From assembly GCF_900094585.1 (NCBI RefSeq), contig NZ_FMAG01000002.1:62001-126000 (forward strand): a DNA stretch of 64,000 nucleotides. Direction: 5' to 3'. How positions within the stretch are numbered: the first letter of the stretch is position 1; each line of letters opens with the position of its first letter. This document shows, piece after piece, positions 52,155 through 61,551 of this stretch. The stretch comes from Martinezella multihospitum. GTDB lineage: Bacteria > Pseudomonadota > Alphaproteobacteria > Rhizobiales > Rhizobiaceae. The notes beneath the pieces are model-generated. The model saw nothing but the letters and a program-made list of their open reading frames with translations. It did no database searches and was not told the origin of the DNA. A program made the translations under genes and the position numbers.

Positions 52155-52622
52155 ATGTCCTATGCCGTCAAGAACCTGAGCCAGGGCAATCGCGAGCTGA
52201 TCGCCTTTCGCATCGGCGATCAGGAATTCTGCGTCGACATCATGTCGGTTCGCGAAATTCGCGGCTGGACCGCGGCAACGGCCATGCCGCATGCGCCTGG
52301 CTACATGCTCGGCGTCATCAACCTGCGCGGCGCCGTGCTACCGATCATCGATCTCTCCGCCCGGCTCGGCATGAAGCGGGCGGAGCCGACGGCGCGGCAC
52401 GTCATCATCGTGGCGCAAGTGAAGCGCAAGGTGGTCGGCCTCCTGGTCGATGCGGTTTCGGACATTCTGACGATTACCGACGACAGCATCCAGCCGACGC
52501 CGGAGGTTTCCTCCGATCACGAGCGGCAGTTTGCCCGTGGCATCGTGGCGATCGACCGCCGCATGATCTGCCTGATCGAACTGGAAGCCCTGTTCCCTGA
52601 AAGCGAAAGCGAGGCTGCATGA
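52155..52622 (+). CDS. cheW: CheW coupling protein
   Basis: A 155-residue CheW domain protein, the adapter between receptors and CheA. The [22 protein letters not shown] and [20 protein letters not shown] segments are diagnostic. A TTG three bases upstream is in frame, but the ATG at 52155 is the better start. It begins 4 nt after the cheA stop, and its own stop overlaps the cheR start by 4 nt. Confidence 0.95.
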   Translation: MSYAVKNLSQGNRELIAFRIGDQEFCVDIMSVREIRGWTAATAMPHAPGYMLGVINLRGAVLPIIDLSARLGMKRAEPTARHVIIVAQVKRKVVGLLVDAVSDILTITDDSIQPTPEVSSDHERQFARGIVAIDRRMICLIELEALFPESESEAA

Positions 52623-53527
52623 GCGTGATGGGAGCAATGGATTTCAAGGCATCTCCCGATGAGGTGCTGGCGAGCGGCGAATATCCGCTGACGCGCCGCG
52701 ACCTCTCGGAAATCGCCGCCATGATCTATGCGGATGCGGGCATTTCCCTCAACGAAAGCAAGGCGTCGCTCGTCTATTCCAGACTGTCGAAACATATTCG
52801 CGCGCTCGGTCTTGCCGGCTTCCGCGATTACTGCCAGCTGGTGTCTTCGCCGGCGGGAAGTGCGGCGCGTCGCGAGATGCTGTCGCATCTGACGACGAAT
52901 TTCACCCGCTTCTTCCGCGAAAACCACCACTTCGACCACTTGCGTGACGAGGTGCTGCCAGGCCTTCTGGCGCGCGCCAAGGCCGGCGGCCGGGCGCGCA
53001 TCTGGTCGGCTGCCTGTTCCGACGGGCAGGAGCCCTACTCGATCGCACTGACGGTGCTCGCCTTGATGCCGAATGTCGCGGAGTTCGATTTCAAGATCCT
53101 GGCGACGGATATCGATCCCAAGATCCTCGGGCTTGCTCGCGCCGGCGCCTATGACGAAAGCTCGCTTGAGACGATTTCTCCTGCCATGCGCAAGCAGTGG
53201 TTTCAGGAGGTCAATGTCCAGGGCCGCCGCAAATTCCAGATCGACGATCGCGTCAAGCGGCTCATCACCTTCAACGAGCTGAACTTGCTTGGGCAATGGC
53301 CCTTCAAGGGGATGTTCGACGTCATCTTCTGTCGCAACGTCGTCATCTATTTCGACGAACCAACGCAGACGAAGATTTGGACCCGCTTTGCCGGTCAGCT
53401 GCAGGACCATGGCCATCTCTATATCGGCCATTCCGAAAGAGTCGCCGGCGACGCGAAGCACGTCTTCGACAATATCGGCATCACCACTTATCGCTACCAA
53501 GGCAAAAATGCGGGGAGGAAACCATGA
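52619..53527 (+). CDS. cheR: CheR chemoreceptor methyltransferase
   Basis: A 302-residue SAM-dependent methyltransferase that methylates glutamates on chemoreceptors for adaptation. The N-terminal helical domain includes [19 protein letters not shown] (near residue 90), the SAM-binding loop [19 protein letters not shown] lies near 125, and [17 protein letters not shown] is near 235. It starts within the cheW stop and ends inside the cheB start (ATGA overlaps on both sides), so translation is probably coupled. Confidence 0.95.
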   Translation: MSVMGAMDFKASPDEVLASGEYPLTRRDLSEIAAMIYADAGISLNESKASLVYSRLSKHIRALGLAGFRDYCQLVSSPAGSAARREMLSHLTTNFTRFFRENHHFDHLRDEVLPGLLARAKAGGRARIWSAACSDGQEPYSIALTVLALMPNVAEFDFKILATDIDPKILGLARAGAYDESSLETISPAMRKQWFQEVNVQGRRKFQIDDRVKRLITFNELNLLGQWPFKGMFDVIFCRNVVIYFDEPTQTKIWTRFAGQLQDHGHLYIGHSERVAGDAKHVFDNIGITTYRYQGKNAGRKP

Positions 53528-54567
53528 GCACCGCCGCCCGCGTTCTCGTTGTCGACGATTCCCCGACCATGCGCGGCCTGATAACAGCCGTCCTGCGCGC
53601 CGATCCTGACGTCGACGTCATCGGTCAGGCCGGCGATGCGCTGGAGGCGCGCGCCGCCATCAAGGCGCTCAATCCGGATGTCGTCACCCTCGATATCGAG
53701 ATGCCGAACATGAACGGCCTCGAATTCCTGGAAAAGATCATGACGCTGAGGCCGATGCCCGTCATCATGGTCTCCACCATGACGCATCGCGGCGCCGACG
53801 CGACGCTCGCCGCTCTTGAAATCGGTGCGTTCGACTGTGTCGGAAAACCCTCGCCTGGCGAGCCGCATCCTTTCGGCGACTTGGCGGAGAAGGTGAAGGC
53901 TGCGGCCCGCTCGCAGCGGCAATATGTGAAGCCTGCCGCCCAGCGCGTGCCGCCTCCGGCCGTCGCGGATTTCCGTGTGGGGCGCAAGATCGTCGCGATC
54001 GGCTCCTCCACCGGCGGCGTCGAGGCGCTGATCAACGTTCTGCAGAAATTCCCGGCCAACTGCCCGCCGACGGTTATCACGCAGCATATGCCGCCGACCT
54101 TTACGCGCAGCTTTGCCGAGCGCCTGAACCGCCTTTGCGCTCCGGTCGTCCAGGAGGCGACCGATGGCGCACGGCTGGAAATCGGCAAGATCTATCTGGC
54201 GCCGGGCGGCGAAAGGCACCTTAGGGTCGCCAACGCCTCCGCACCCCATTGCCGTCTGGTGGACGGCGGGCCGGTGAACGGCCATCGCCCTTCCGTCGAC
54301 GTGCTCTTTGATTCGGTTGCCGAACTGGCAGGCCGCAATGCCGTCGGCGTGATTCTGACCGGTATGGGGCGCGACGGCGCCGCCGGTCTCCTCAAGATGC
54401 GCCACGCCGGCGCGCGCACCATCGGCCAGAACGAGAAGACCTGCGTGGTCTACGGCATGCCGAGGGTCGCTCACGAGCTTGGTGCAGTCGAACAGCAGTT
54501 TCCGCTGAACGCCATTGGCGAGGAAATTTTGAAAGCCACAGCCGCCCGAAAGGAAGGGAGCGAATAA
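53524..54567 (+). CDS. cheB: CheB chemoreceptor methylesterase
   Basis: A 347-residue response regulator with a C-terminal methylesterase. The receiver's phosphorylation site is Asp57 ([13 protein letters not shown]). The catalytic triad is visible as Ser in [10 protein letters not shown] (near 160), His in [10 protein letters not shown] (near 187) and Asp in [12 protein letters not shown] (near 283). It removes methyl groups from receptors. The ATG at 53524 overlaps the cheR stop; its TAA overlaps the cheY2 ATG by one base. The frame is open upstream into cheR but that is a shadow. Confidence 0.96.
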   Translation: MSTAARVLVVDDSPTMRGLITAVLRADPDVDVIGQAGDALEARAAIKALNPDVVTLDIEMPNMNGLEFLEKIMTLRPMPVIMVSTMTHRGADATLAALEIGAFDCVGKPSPGEPHPFGDLAEKVKAAARSQRQYVKPAAQRVPPPAVADFRVGRKIVAIGSSTGGVEALINVLQKFPANCPPTVITQHMPPTFTRSFAERLNRLCAPVVQEATDGARLEIGKIYLAPGGERHLRVANASAPHCRLVDGGPVNGHRPSVDVLFDSVAELAGRNAVGVILTGMGRDGAAGLLKMRHAGARTIGQNEKTCVVYGMPRVAHELGAVEQQFPLNAIGEEILKATAARKEGSE

Positions 54568-54956
54568 TGTCTCTAGCGGAGAAAATCAAAGTTCTGATCG
54601 TTGACGATCAGGTCACCAGCCGCCTGTTGCTGAGCGATGCGCTGACGCAGCTCGGCTTCAAGCAGATCACGGCTGCCGGCGACGGCGAGCAGGGGATGAA
54701 GATCATGCAGCAGCAGCCGCATCATCTCGTCATCTCCGACTTCAACATGCCGAAGATGGACGGGCTCGGCCTCCTGCAGGCCGTGCGCACCAACCCGGCG
54801 ACCAAGAAGGCGGCCTTCATCATCCTGACGGCGCAGGGCGATCGCGCGCTGGTGCAGAAGGCAGCGCAGCTCGGAGCCAACAACGTGCTCGCCAAGCCCT
54901 TCACCATCGAAAAGATGAAAGCTGCCATCGAGGCCGTCTTCGGAGCTCTAAAATGA
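54567..54956 (+). CDS. cheY2: CheY2 response regulator
   Basis: A 129-residue receiver with Asp13/Asp14 and the phosphorylation site Asp58 ([13 protein letters not shown]), Thr88 in FIILTAQGD and Lys near 109 (VLAKPF). In S. meliloti CheY2-P is the form that slows the flagellar motor. It overlaps cheB by one base (TAATG) and cheD by four. Confidence 0.93.
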   Translation: MSLAEKIKVLIVDDQVTSRLLLSDALTQLGFKQITAAGDGEQGMKIMQQQPHHLVISDFNMPKMDGLGLLQAVRTNPATKKAAFIILTAQGDRALVQKAAQLGANNVLAKPFTIEKMKAAIEAVFGALK

Positions 54957-55507
54957 TCGTCGAGGGTGCTGCCCGTCGCGTGCATATTATTCAGGGCGAG
55001 TACAAGGTCATCAGCGATCCCGAAGTGGTGCTGACGACCATTCTCGGCTCTTGCGTGGCGGCTTGCCTGCGCGATCCCATCGCCGGCGTCGGCGGGATGA
55101 ACCATTTTCTCCTTCCGGGAATGGCGAACTCGCCGATGAGCGGTGGCGATGCAACGCGCTATGGCGTGCACCTGATGGAACTTCTGATCAACGGCCTCCT
55201 GAAGAAGGGCGCAAGGCGCGACCGGCTGGAGGCGAAAGTTTTCGGCGGCGCCAAGACGATCGCGACCTTCTCCAACGTCGGCGAGCAGAATGCGATCTTC
55301 GCCATGCAATTTCTGAAAGACGAAGGCATCTCGGTCGTCAGCTCCAGCACAGGCGGCGAACATGGACGCAAGATCGAATATTGGCCGATCTCCGGAAGGG
55401 CCAGGCAATACCCCCTGACTGGTGCGGAAACGCAGAAGACTGTGGCGCTGGAACAGCGTCCCGTCGTTGCTCCCAAGCCGGTCGACAACACGATCGAATT
55501 TTTCTGA
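54953..55507 (+). CDS. cheD: CheD chemoreceptor glutamine deamidase
   Basis: A 184-residue enzyme that deamidates glutamines on chemoreceptors. The catalytic Cys is in [14 protein letters not shown] (near residue 29) and the His in [12 protein letters not shown] (near 46), as in the CheD family; a conserved Thr lies in the [11 protein letters not shown] segment. The start overlaps cheY2 by 4 nt. It ends 16 nt before cheT. Confidence 0.95.
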   Translation: MIVEGAARRVHIIQGEYKVISDPEVVLTTILGSCVAACLRDPIAGVGGMNHFLLPGMANSPMSGGDATRYGVHLMELLINGLLKKGARRDRLEAKVFGGAKTIATFSNVGEQNAIFAMQFLKDEGISVVSSSTGGEHGRKIEYWPISGRARQYPLTGAETQKTVALEQRPVVAPKPVDNTIEFF

Positions 55508-55523
55508 TCAACGAGGCAAGCGC

Positions 55524-55925
55524 ATGACCCCCTTCCAGCGCGTTGAGACGGCCGCCATCGAGGAGACGCTTCCGGCTATCCTTTTGCGCATCGTTTCCGA
55601 ATTGCACGATGTCGCCTATCTGATCGAACGCATCGAGCCCCAACTGCTTGACATCAGCGACGCCAACATACTGGCCTCGCCGGAGGCCATGAAGGTGGTG
55701 CAGGGTATCGATCTTGCAGTGCAGAAGACGCGTGGCATCGCCGAATTCATCGACACCATTGCCGGTACCATGCCCGAGGGTTGGACGGTGGATCTTGCGA
55801 CGGCGCTGAGCTTGGTCAAGTTGACGGAGATGCAAAAGGCGCTCGGCGGCGGCGGTTTTCACGCGCATTCGCAGCCCATGGCCCAACCCATGGCGAAGGC
55901 TGCCGGCGACTTCGATTTTTTCTGA
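55524..55925 (+). CDS. cheT: CheT, conserved rhizobial chemotaxis protein
   Basis: A 133-residue, mainly helical protein with no known enzyme motif, ending in an aromatic FDFF tail. In S. meliloti the last gene of the same operon is cheT (formerly orf10), whose product is needed for normal chemotaxis by an unclear mechanism. The ATG at 55524 (MTPFQRVETAAI) is chosen; the open frame runs upstream into cheD but begins with unlikely basic sequence. A weak GAGGC precedes it. Confidence 0.85.
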   Translation: MTPFQRVETAAIEETLPAILLRIVSELHDVAYLIERIEPQLLDISDANILASPEAMKVVQGIDLAVQKTRGIAEFIDTIAGTMPEGWTVDLATALSLVKLTEMQKALGGGGFHAHSQPMAQPMAKAAGDFDFF

Positions 55926-56093
55926 CGGCGTCGTCAGCAATAGATACTGTTTTTCTTATATAATCTCCTGCGTTTCTTCCCGGCTTTTTCCTGGGCTCTT
56001 CTGGCCGGACGAAACGCTCGCACAAGTTTCGATTTCTATTTTCGCCGCATAGCACAAAGCCATCAGGTCTTTGACGAATCGTGCGAGAACAGA

Positions 56094-57770
56094 ATGAATC
56101 TGTTAAATCAATTAGTTCCCCTGCTTCGGAATCTTCAGAATCTCGGGAGAACGCGGCTGATGATCCTGGGGGGCGTGGGCGCCGTGTCCATGCTGCTGAT
56201 CCTTTTTGCAGCCCTCTATGTCAACAAGCCCGCACAGGAGACGCTGTATGTCGGCCTGGATGCGACTGATCTCAACCAGATCAGCATCGCGCTCGCAGAA
56301 GCCAAGATCAATTTCCAGGTCGGCACGGATGGCACCAGCCTGACCGTTCCGGCAGGCATGACCGGCAAGGCCCGTGCGCTTCTCGCCGAGCGCGGCCTGC
56401 CCAGTAGCGGCAAGGCCGGTTATGAGCTCTTCGACAATGTCGGTTCGCTCGGTCTGACCTCCTTCATGCAGGAAGTCACCCGCGTCCGCGCTCTTGAGGG
56501 CGAAATCAGCCGCACTATCACCTCGATCGCCGGCATCAGTGCCGCACGCGTCCACATCGTCATGCAGGATGTCGGCAACTTCCGGAAGGCGGATCAGAAA
56601 CCGACGGCATCCGTCATGATCCGTGCGAGCGCGGAAGCTGCCCGCAAATCGGCTTCGGCTATCCGCCACCTCGTCGCGTCAGCCGTTCCCGGCCTGGAGG
56701 TCGATGATGTTACGATCCTCGACTCCACGGGCCAGTTGCTCGCATCGGGTGACGATCCCGGCAACGGCGCTCTCAGCCGCAATCTCGGCATCGTGCAGAA
56801 CGTGCAGAGCGAAGTCGAATCCAACATCGACAAGGCCTTGGCGCCCTTCCTCGGCATGGACAATTTCCGCTCCAGCGTGACGGCACAGCTGAATACCGAC
56901 AGCCAGCAGGTGCAGGAAACCACCTATGATCCGGACTCGAAGGTCGAGCGCTCCGTCCGCACCGTGAAGGAAGCGCAGAAGTCGCAGCAGAGCCAGCCCG
57001 ACAGCGCCGCGACCGTGGAGCAGAATATTCCGCAGGCGGCCCCGCAATCCGGCGGCAACACGCCGACGTCGAACGATCAGTCCGACAAGCGCGAGGAGCA
57101 GACCAACTACGAAATCAACAGCAAGACGACTGCGACGACCCGCACCAGCTACAAGATCGAAAAGCTGTCCGTCGCCGTGGTGGTCAACAGGGGCCGCATC
57201 GCGCAAATGGTCGGCCAGGGCGCCGATCAGGCCAAGATCGATGCCTATATTGCGGAGATGCAGAAGATCGTCGCAACGGCAGCAGGCGTCGATCCGGCCC
57301 GCGGCGACATCGTCACCGTCAATGCCATGGACTTCCTCGACAACCAGCTGCTTGAGGACACGTCTTCCGGCTTCAGCATTACCGACATGCTGAGCCGCAA
57401 CATGGCCGGCATCATCAACTCGCTGGCCTTCGTCGCGGTCGCTTTCCTGATCGTCTGGATGGGTTTCCGCCCGCTGATCCGCTCGCTCGGCGGTTCGTCC
57501 AGCAGCACGGCGCTTCCGGAAGCGGCGGGCCTGGAACTGCCGGATTTCGCGCCGGCAGTCGGCGGCCCCGGCGCCGCCCTGATGGACGGCTTCGGATCGG
57601 ACTTCGGCTTCGACAGCACCGACGACCTGCTGACGATGGGCGACGACGGCGGCACCTTCAACCGCCGCGTCAAGGAAGGGCCGGAGCGCCGCCTGTCCCG
57701 TATGGTGGAAATCAGCGAGGAACGCGCTGCAAAGATCCTCAGAAAATGGGCTGTCGACCAGGCGGCCTGA
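56094..57770 (+). CDS. fliF: FliF flagellar MS-ring protein
   Basis: A 558-residue membrane protein that forms the MS ring and export-gate housing of the flagellar basal body. Two membrane segments are seen, near residues 24-43 (MILGGVGAVSMLLILFAALY) and 440-460 (NSLAFVAVAFLIVWMGF). Between them are the ring-building motifs, including QEVTRVRALEGEISRTI (near 123) and RVHIVMQDVGNFRKADQKPTASVMI. The C-terminal FliG-binding tail ends AKILRKWAVDQ. It is the last gene of the motility group started by the che operon, separated from cheT by 168 nt, and ends at a strong terminator. Confidence 0.97.
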   Translation: MNLLNQLVPLLRNLQNLGRTRLMILGGVGAVSMLLILFAALYVNKPAQETLYVGLDATDLNQISIALAEAKINFQVGTDGTSLTVPAGMTGKARALLAERGLPSSGKAGYELFDNVGSLGLTSFMQEVTRVRALEGEISRTITSIAGISAARVHIVMQDVGNFRKADQKPTASVMIRASAEAARKSASAIRHLVASAVPGLEVDDVTILDSTGQLLASGDDPGNGALSRNLGIVQNVQSEVESNIDKALAPFLGMDNFRSSVTAQLNTDSQQVQETTYDPDSKVERSVRTVKEAQKSQQSQPDSAATVEQNIPQAAPQSGGNTPTSNDQSDKREEQTNYEINSKTTATTRTSYKIEKLSVAVVVNRGRIAQMVGQGADQAKIDAYIAEMQKIVATAAGVDPARGDIVTVNAMDFLDNQLLEDTSSGFSITDMLSRNMAGIINSLAFVAVAFLIVWMGFRPLIRSLGGSSSSTALPEAAGLELPDFAPAVGGPGAALMDGFGSDFGFDSTDDLLTMGDDGGTFNRRVKEGPERRLSRMVEISEERAAKILRKWAVDQAA

Positions 57771-57771
57771 C

Positions 57772-57803
57772 AAAAGGACCGGGAAATTTCCCGGTCCTTT
57801 TTC
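57772..57803 (+). terminator. rho-independent terminator after fliF
   Basis: A nearly perfect palindrome, AAAGGACCGGGAAA with TTTCCCGGTCCTTT, followed by more T residues. It starts at the base after the fliF stop codon. Confidence 0.93.
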
Positions 57804-58294
57804 TTATCCATTGGTCAGCATTTGAGCTTGCGTCACTGTCGATGCCACCTGTGATCAATTAGTCGCTGCCAAACGAATTGACGTGTTCGTAAGATGGAAT
57901 TTCAATGGATATACGGTTGCTGGGTATAAAGAATCGACTTACAAATACTGTATCTATTGCGTAATAGCTGTGTATTCCGAACGAATCGATCATCGTTTTC
58001 CGCGTTTCGCGTGTTTTAAGTTTGTAGATTCCGGAGCGGGAAAATTAGCTCATGGTTCGTAGATCGTGCTTGCGGCAATGCGTGTCGGTGCGATCACGGG
58101 TGTCGAATTCGGGGATGAGACATGTGCTCATCCGTCCGCATCCGCCGGAAGAGTTTGTGTCGCGGTAGAGAAAGATCCGGCTTCGGTGCCTCGTCGAGAT
58201 TCGCTGTCGGTTCTCTGAGGTGAAGGGATTGGGTTCTGACGGAACAATGCTCTCGTTGACGACCGATCGTCCAACAGCGGCAGGAAATGCAAGT
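57804..58294 (+). promoter_or_regulatory. AT-rich leader and promoter region of visN
   Basis: About 490 bp without a gene. Bases 57840-58030 are clearly more AT-rich than the surroundings. A 7-bp dyad GGATGAG/CTCATCC around ACATGTG lies at 58113-58133, possibly in the untranslated leader. As VisNR is the top of the motility cascade in rhizobia, regulators such as MucR could bind here; I see no proven consensus. Confidence 0.5.
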
Positions 58295-59032
58295 ATGGAC
58301 ATGCAGATATCGCAGATAAGCAAAGGCGATAGGGACGCGCGATCGATCGCGTCCGCCGGAGCTATGTCGCGCGAGCAGCTCATTCTGCAGCTGAATGCCG
58401 TTTCAGGCCCCGCCTACCTCCAAGCCGGCCTTCACGCCCTGACGAGCTATGCCGGTGCGTCCCATTATCTTCTTGTCCGGTCCGATCTCGTCCAGGAAAG
58501 CGGCCTCGACTTCGTCATTTCCTCCAATTGGCCCTTCGATCTCGTCCGGCGCCTGGCGACGGAGCTGACGAGTGGTTACGGCCGCATCGGCGAGCTGGAA
58601 AAGTGCTTGGCGCTATTTCAGCCGAGCCTCGCGCTGCTTCCGGATGATGTCTCGCTGCCTGACGGTGTAGGCAGGCAATATCATGCCTTGACGTTCAATG
58701 TCGGTCGCACCCGCTTCTCATTGCTGTTGCTGGCGAGTGAAGCGGCAGTGCTTTTGCCCGAGCGGTTGAGGGATGTCGGTCTCTTGGCCGGCTATCTCGC
58801 CAGTTCTACGCGTTGCTTCGAGGGCAAGCTGGAGCGTGATTTCGATCTGACCGAGCGCGAGCTGGAATGCCTGTTCTGGATCGCCGAAGGCAAGACGAGC
58901 GATGAGATCGCTATGATCCTCGGGATCTCGCGCAACACCATCAACAACTATATCACCAGCGTCATGCGCAAGACCGCCACCAAGACCCGCTCGGAGGCCA
59001 TCGCCTTTGCAGTGCGCAACAATCTCGTTTAA
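58295..59032 (+). CDS. visN: VisN, LuxR-type master motility regulator
   Basis: A 245-residue protein with an N-terminal ligand-binding-like domain and a C-terminal LuxR helix-turn-helix (about residues 185-240: LTERELECLFWIAEGKTSDE then ISRNTINNYITSVMRK). VisN with VisR activates the flagellar, motility and chemotaxis genes in rhizobia via Rem. The start is uncertain: the ATG at 58295 has AGGA upstream and gives 245 residues; an ATG at 58247 and a GTG at 58220 are also in frame. visR follows 11 nt later. Confidence 0.9.
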   Translation: MDMQISQISKGDRDARSIASAGAMSREQLILQLNAVSGPAYLQAGLHALTSYAGASHYLLVRSDLVQESGLDFVISSNWPFDLVRRLATELTSGYGRIGELEKCLALFQPSLALLPDDVSLPDGVGRQYHALTFNVGRTRFSLLLLASEAAVLLPERLRDVGLLAGYLASSTRCFEGKLERDFDLTERELECLFWIAEGKTSDEIAMILGISRNTINNYITSVMRKTATKTRSEAIAFAVRNNLV

Positions 59033-59043
59033 GGGCCGACCGG

Positions 59044-59790
59044 ATGCGCTATCAGCCAGACAGGACGACGGATATGCCGGGCGAATCACGGCTTACCCGT
59101 TCCGGGCGGATTTCCGGCCGCTCCGATCTGTTCCCGAAGCTGGTGTCGATGCAAAAGCTTATCGACGCGCAGCATTTTGCCGTTTATCGCCTGCACGGCT
59201 CCGGCCTGCCGCACAAGCAGCGCCTGGTGTGCGAACTCGATAATTGGGGCTCGGCCAACTCCGTCGTCGGCAAATCCTTTGTTGAGGCCTATGGCGAAGC
59301 GCTGATCGAGCATATCGACAAGTCGCTGCTGCCGCTGATGTGGAACGGTCGCGACAGCGACAGCACCGCCGAGACGCCGGATTTTGCCGTATTCACGCAG
59401 CGCCTGAAGCCGCATCTCCTGCCTTTTGCCGGCGCCGCCTTTCCCGTGCGGCTGGGCGCCGTCGGCAACGGCTACACCGTCTTCACGGCCAAGTTCATGG
59501 ATCTTTCGAGCGATATGATCGTGGAGCTGCACGGCCGTAGTTGCCAGATCATGATAGAGCTCCTGTCACTGGATGAGCGCCGCTCACAGGCCGCCGAAGC
59601 GCTGAGCGAGCGCGAAATCGCCTGCCTGCAGCTTGCCGGCGACGGGCGCATCAGCGAGGAGATTGCCGAGAAGCTTGGATTGTCGGTGCATACCGTCAAT
59701 GCCTATCTTGGATCGGCAACGATCAAGCTCGACAGCGTCAACCGCATCCAGGCCATCGCGAAGGCGATCCGCTTCGGCTACATAAGCTGA
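59044..59790 (+). CDS. visR: VisR, LuxR-type master motility regulator
   Basis: A 248-residue partner of VisN of the same architecture. The C-terminal helix-turn-helix reads LSEREIACLQLAGDGRISEE then LSVHTVNAYLGSATIKL. The two proteins are believed to act as a heteromer. The start at 59044 (MRYQPDRTTD) has GGGCCGACC upstream; an in-frame ATG at 59074 (MPGESRLTRSG) is an alternative. It converges with an unknown gene 142 nt away. Confidence 0.9.
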   Translation: MRYQPDRTTDMPGESRLTRSGRISGRSDLFPKLVSMQKLIDAQHFAVYRLHGSGLPHKQRLVCELDNWGSANSVVGKSFVEAYGEALIEHIDKSLLPLMWNGRDSDSTAETPDFAVFTQRLKPHLLPFAGAAFPVRLGAVGNGYTVFTAKFMDLSSDMIVELHGRSCQIMIELLSLDERRSQAAEALSEREIACLQLAGDGRISEEIAEKLGLSVHTVNAYLGSATIKLDSVNRIQAIAKAIRFGYIS

Positions 59791-59932
59791 GATAGCGGCG
59801 CCTTGGGCACTGCCGCAAGGCAAAATCACCTGCGCCACGTTACTGAACAAATGAATGGAGCGGCGGTCCGGTTTCTGCCGGATGCACGCCGCTCTTGCGA
59901 ATCACTTTGCTGATTTTAGGAAGAGGACTTCC

Positions 59933-60373
59933 TCAGAATGCGTGTGCGGCCTCGCCGCGGACCACGTAACGCGCGTCCCTTAGGCTACGGGCGAGCAGGG
60001 CCGTGTTCTCGTCGGGATCGACGGAGGCCTTGTCGAAGGCAATGTGATTGATCTCGATGCCCGCATGATGCTCCGCCAGCGAAAGCTTGGCATAGATGGT
60101 GACGCCCCGCGGCTTGATCTCCAGATCGAGCGTCACTTCCGCCGGCCCGCCCCAATCGAGCTTGTAGTCGCCGCCGAGCCCGAAATTGACCGTGCCCGGA
60201 AGAAAATAGAGCTCGGCGGCCGAGGCAACGAGGTCGGCGAGATTGCCATATCGTTCGAAGCGCAGCAGCGAGATCAGATCGGCGGCATCGAGGAGACGGA
60301 GTTCGCTTGCGACCGGGCTGATGGCTTCGGCTAGTATTTGTTCACGCTGGGCAGAGTAGGGGCATTTTTTCAT
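59933..60373 (-). CDS. unknown protein downstream of flhB
   Basis: A 146-residue protein of about equal helix and strand character, with an acidic composition and no membrane segment or signal. The core WGGPAEVTLDLEIKPRGVT (near residue 74) and the N-terminal KKCPYSAQREQILAEAI do not resemble any family I know. It starts 5 nt after the flhB stop on the same strand, so it is very likely part of the flagellar operon. A homologue at this place is, as far as I recall, usual in rhizobia and annotated as a hypothetical protein. Confidence 0.7.
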   Translation of the reverse strand: MKKCPYSAQREQILAEAISPVASELRLLDAADLISLLRFERYGNLADLVASAAELYFLPGTVNFGLGGDYKLDWGGPAEVTLDLEIKPRGVTIYAKLSLAEHHAGIEINHIAFDKASVDPDENTALLARSLRDARYVVRGEAAHAF

Positions 60374-60378
60374 TTGGT

Positions 60379-61458
60379 TTATCGTACCCGTTTTCTATTC
60401 GACTGCGCGGCATAGATCCGATGGATGAGTTCTGCGACAGCCTTGTAAAATACTGACGGTATGACGCTATCAACCGAGACTTGCGCAAACATGGAGCGCG
60501 CGAGCGGCGGGTCTTCGAAAACGGGAATATTGTTTGCCTCGGCTATCTCCCTGATTTTCAAGGCAATCAGATCCTGACCTTTGGCGACGACGACAGGGGC
60601 GTCGTTTTCCTCGCGCACATAGCGCAGCGCGACGGCGAAGTGAGTCGGGTTGGCGATGACGAGGGTGGCGCGTGGCACCTGCTTCATCATGCGTCGACGG
60701 GCGCGGTCGCGCGCGATCGAGCGTTGGCGAGACTTGACGATCGGGTCACCCTGCGACTGCTTGTGCTCGTCCTTGATCTCCTGCTTCGTCATCTTCAATT
60801 GGTCAAACCAGTGGTGCCGGCTCCACAACAGGTCGGCAACGCCGACGACCACGGTCGCCATCAGCACGATGACCAGGATACGCTGAACGATCGTCGACAG
60901 ACGCACGAAGATGGTCTGCGGATCCGACACCATCGAATCGATCGCATGGAAATATTGGCTACGCAGGACGAAAAACATGACGATGCTGACAAGCACGATT
61001 TTTGCCAGGGATTTGCCGAACTCCACCATGCCGGTCGCGCTGAAAATGCGCGTGAAACCTTTCGCCGGCGATATGCGCGAAAACTGTGGTCGGATGCGTT
61101 CGAGAACGGGGGTCGGCAGGTTCTGGAAGATCGAGGCGCCGATGCCGAAGGTGAAGAAGAGCACCACGGCCGGCAGCACCATGTTGCCGATTTCCCAGCC
61201 TATGCGCGTAAACAGCGAGATGGCGTCGGGACCTGTCTCCAGCTGCCATTGATCCGGCTTTTCGAAGAGATCGCGCAGAACCTCGCCCATGCGGCCCATG
61301 CGCTCGGGCAGAAAGAAGGTGACGTAGATGACAGTCGCGAGCATGGAAGCAAAGAGCGTTGCTTCCCTGGAGTGGGGGACATTGCCCTTCTCGATCGTAT
61401 CGCGGAGTTTTTTCTCCGTCGGTTTTTCTGTTTTACTGTCCTTGTCTTCGTCAGCCAA
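60379..61458 (-). CDS. flhB: FlhB flagellar export protein
   Basis: A 359-residue protein of the flagellar type III export gate. Four membrane segments lie within residues 35-210. The cytoplasmic domain has the autocleavage motif [11 protein letters not shown] near residues 269-279, which controls the switch from rod/hook to filament substrates. The N-terminus [22 protein letters not shown] is the standard FlhB opening. It lies 93 nt downstream of fliG. Confidence 0.95.
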   Translation of the reverse strand: MADEDKDSKTEKPTEKKLRDTIEKGNVPHSREATLFASMLATVIYVTFFLPERMGRMGEVLRDLFEKPDQWQLETGPDAISLFTRIGWEIGNMVLPAVVLFFTFGIGASIFQNLPTPVLERIRPQFSRISPAKGFTRIFSATGMVEFGKSLAKIVLVSIVMFFVLRSQYFHAIDSMVSDPQTIFVRLSTIVQRILVIVLMATVVVGVADLLWSRHHWFDQLKMTKQEIKDEHKQSQGDPIVKSRQRSIARDRARRRMMKQVPRATLVIANPTHFAVALRYVREENDAPVVVAKGQDLIALKIREIAEANNIPVFEDPPLARSMFAQVSVDSVIPSVFYKAVAELIHRIYAAQSNRKRVR

Positions 61459-61551
61459 AGCAGCCGCCCTTTGCGAAACGGAAAGAGGCCGCGCATCATG
61501 CGCGGCCCGTAGCTTGTCAGTCTATGACGTTTTAGCTGAGTCGCGCCGCGC

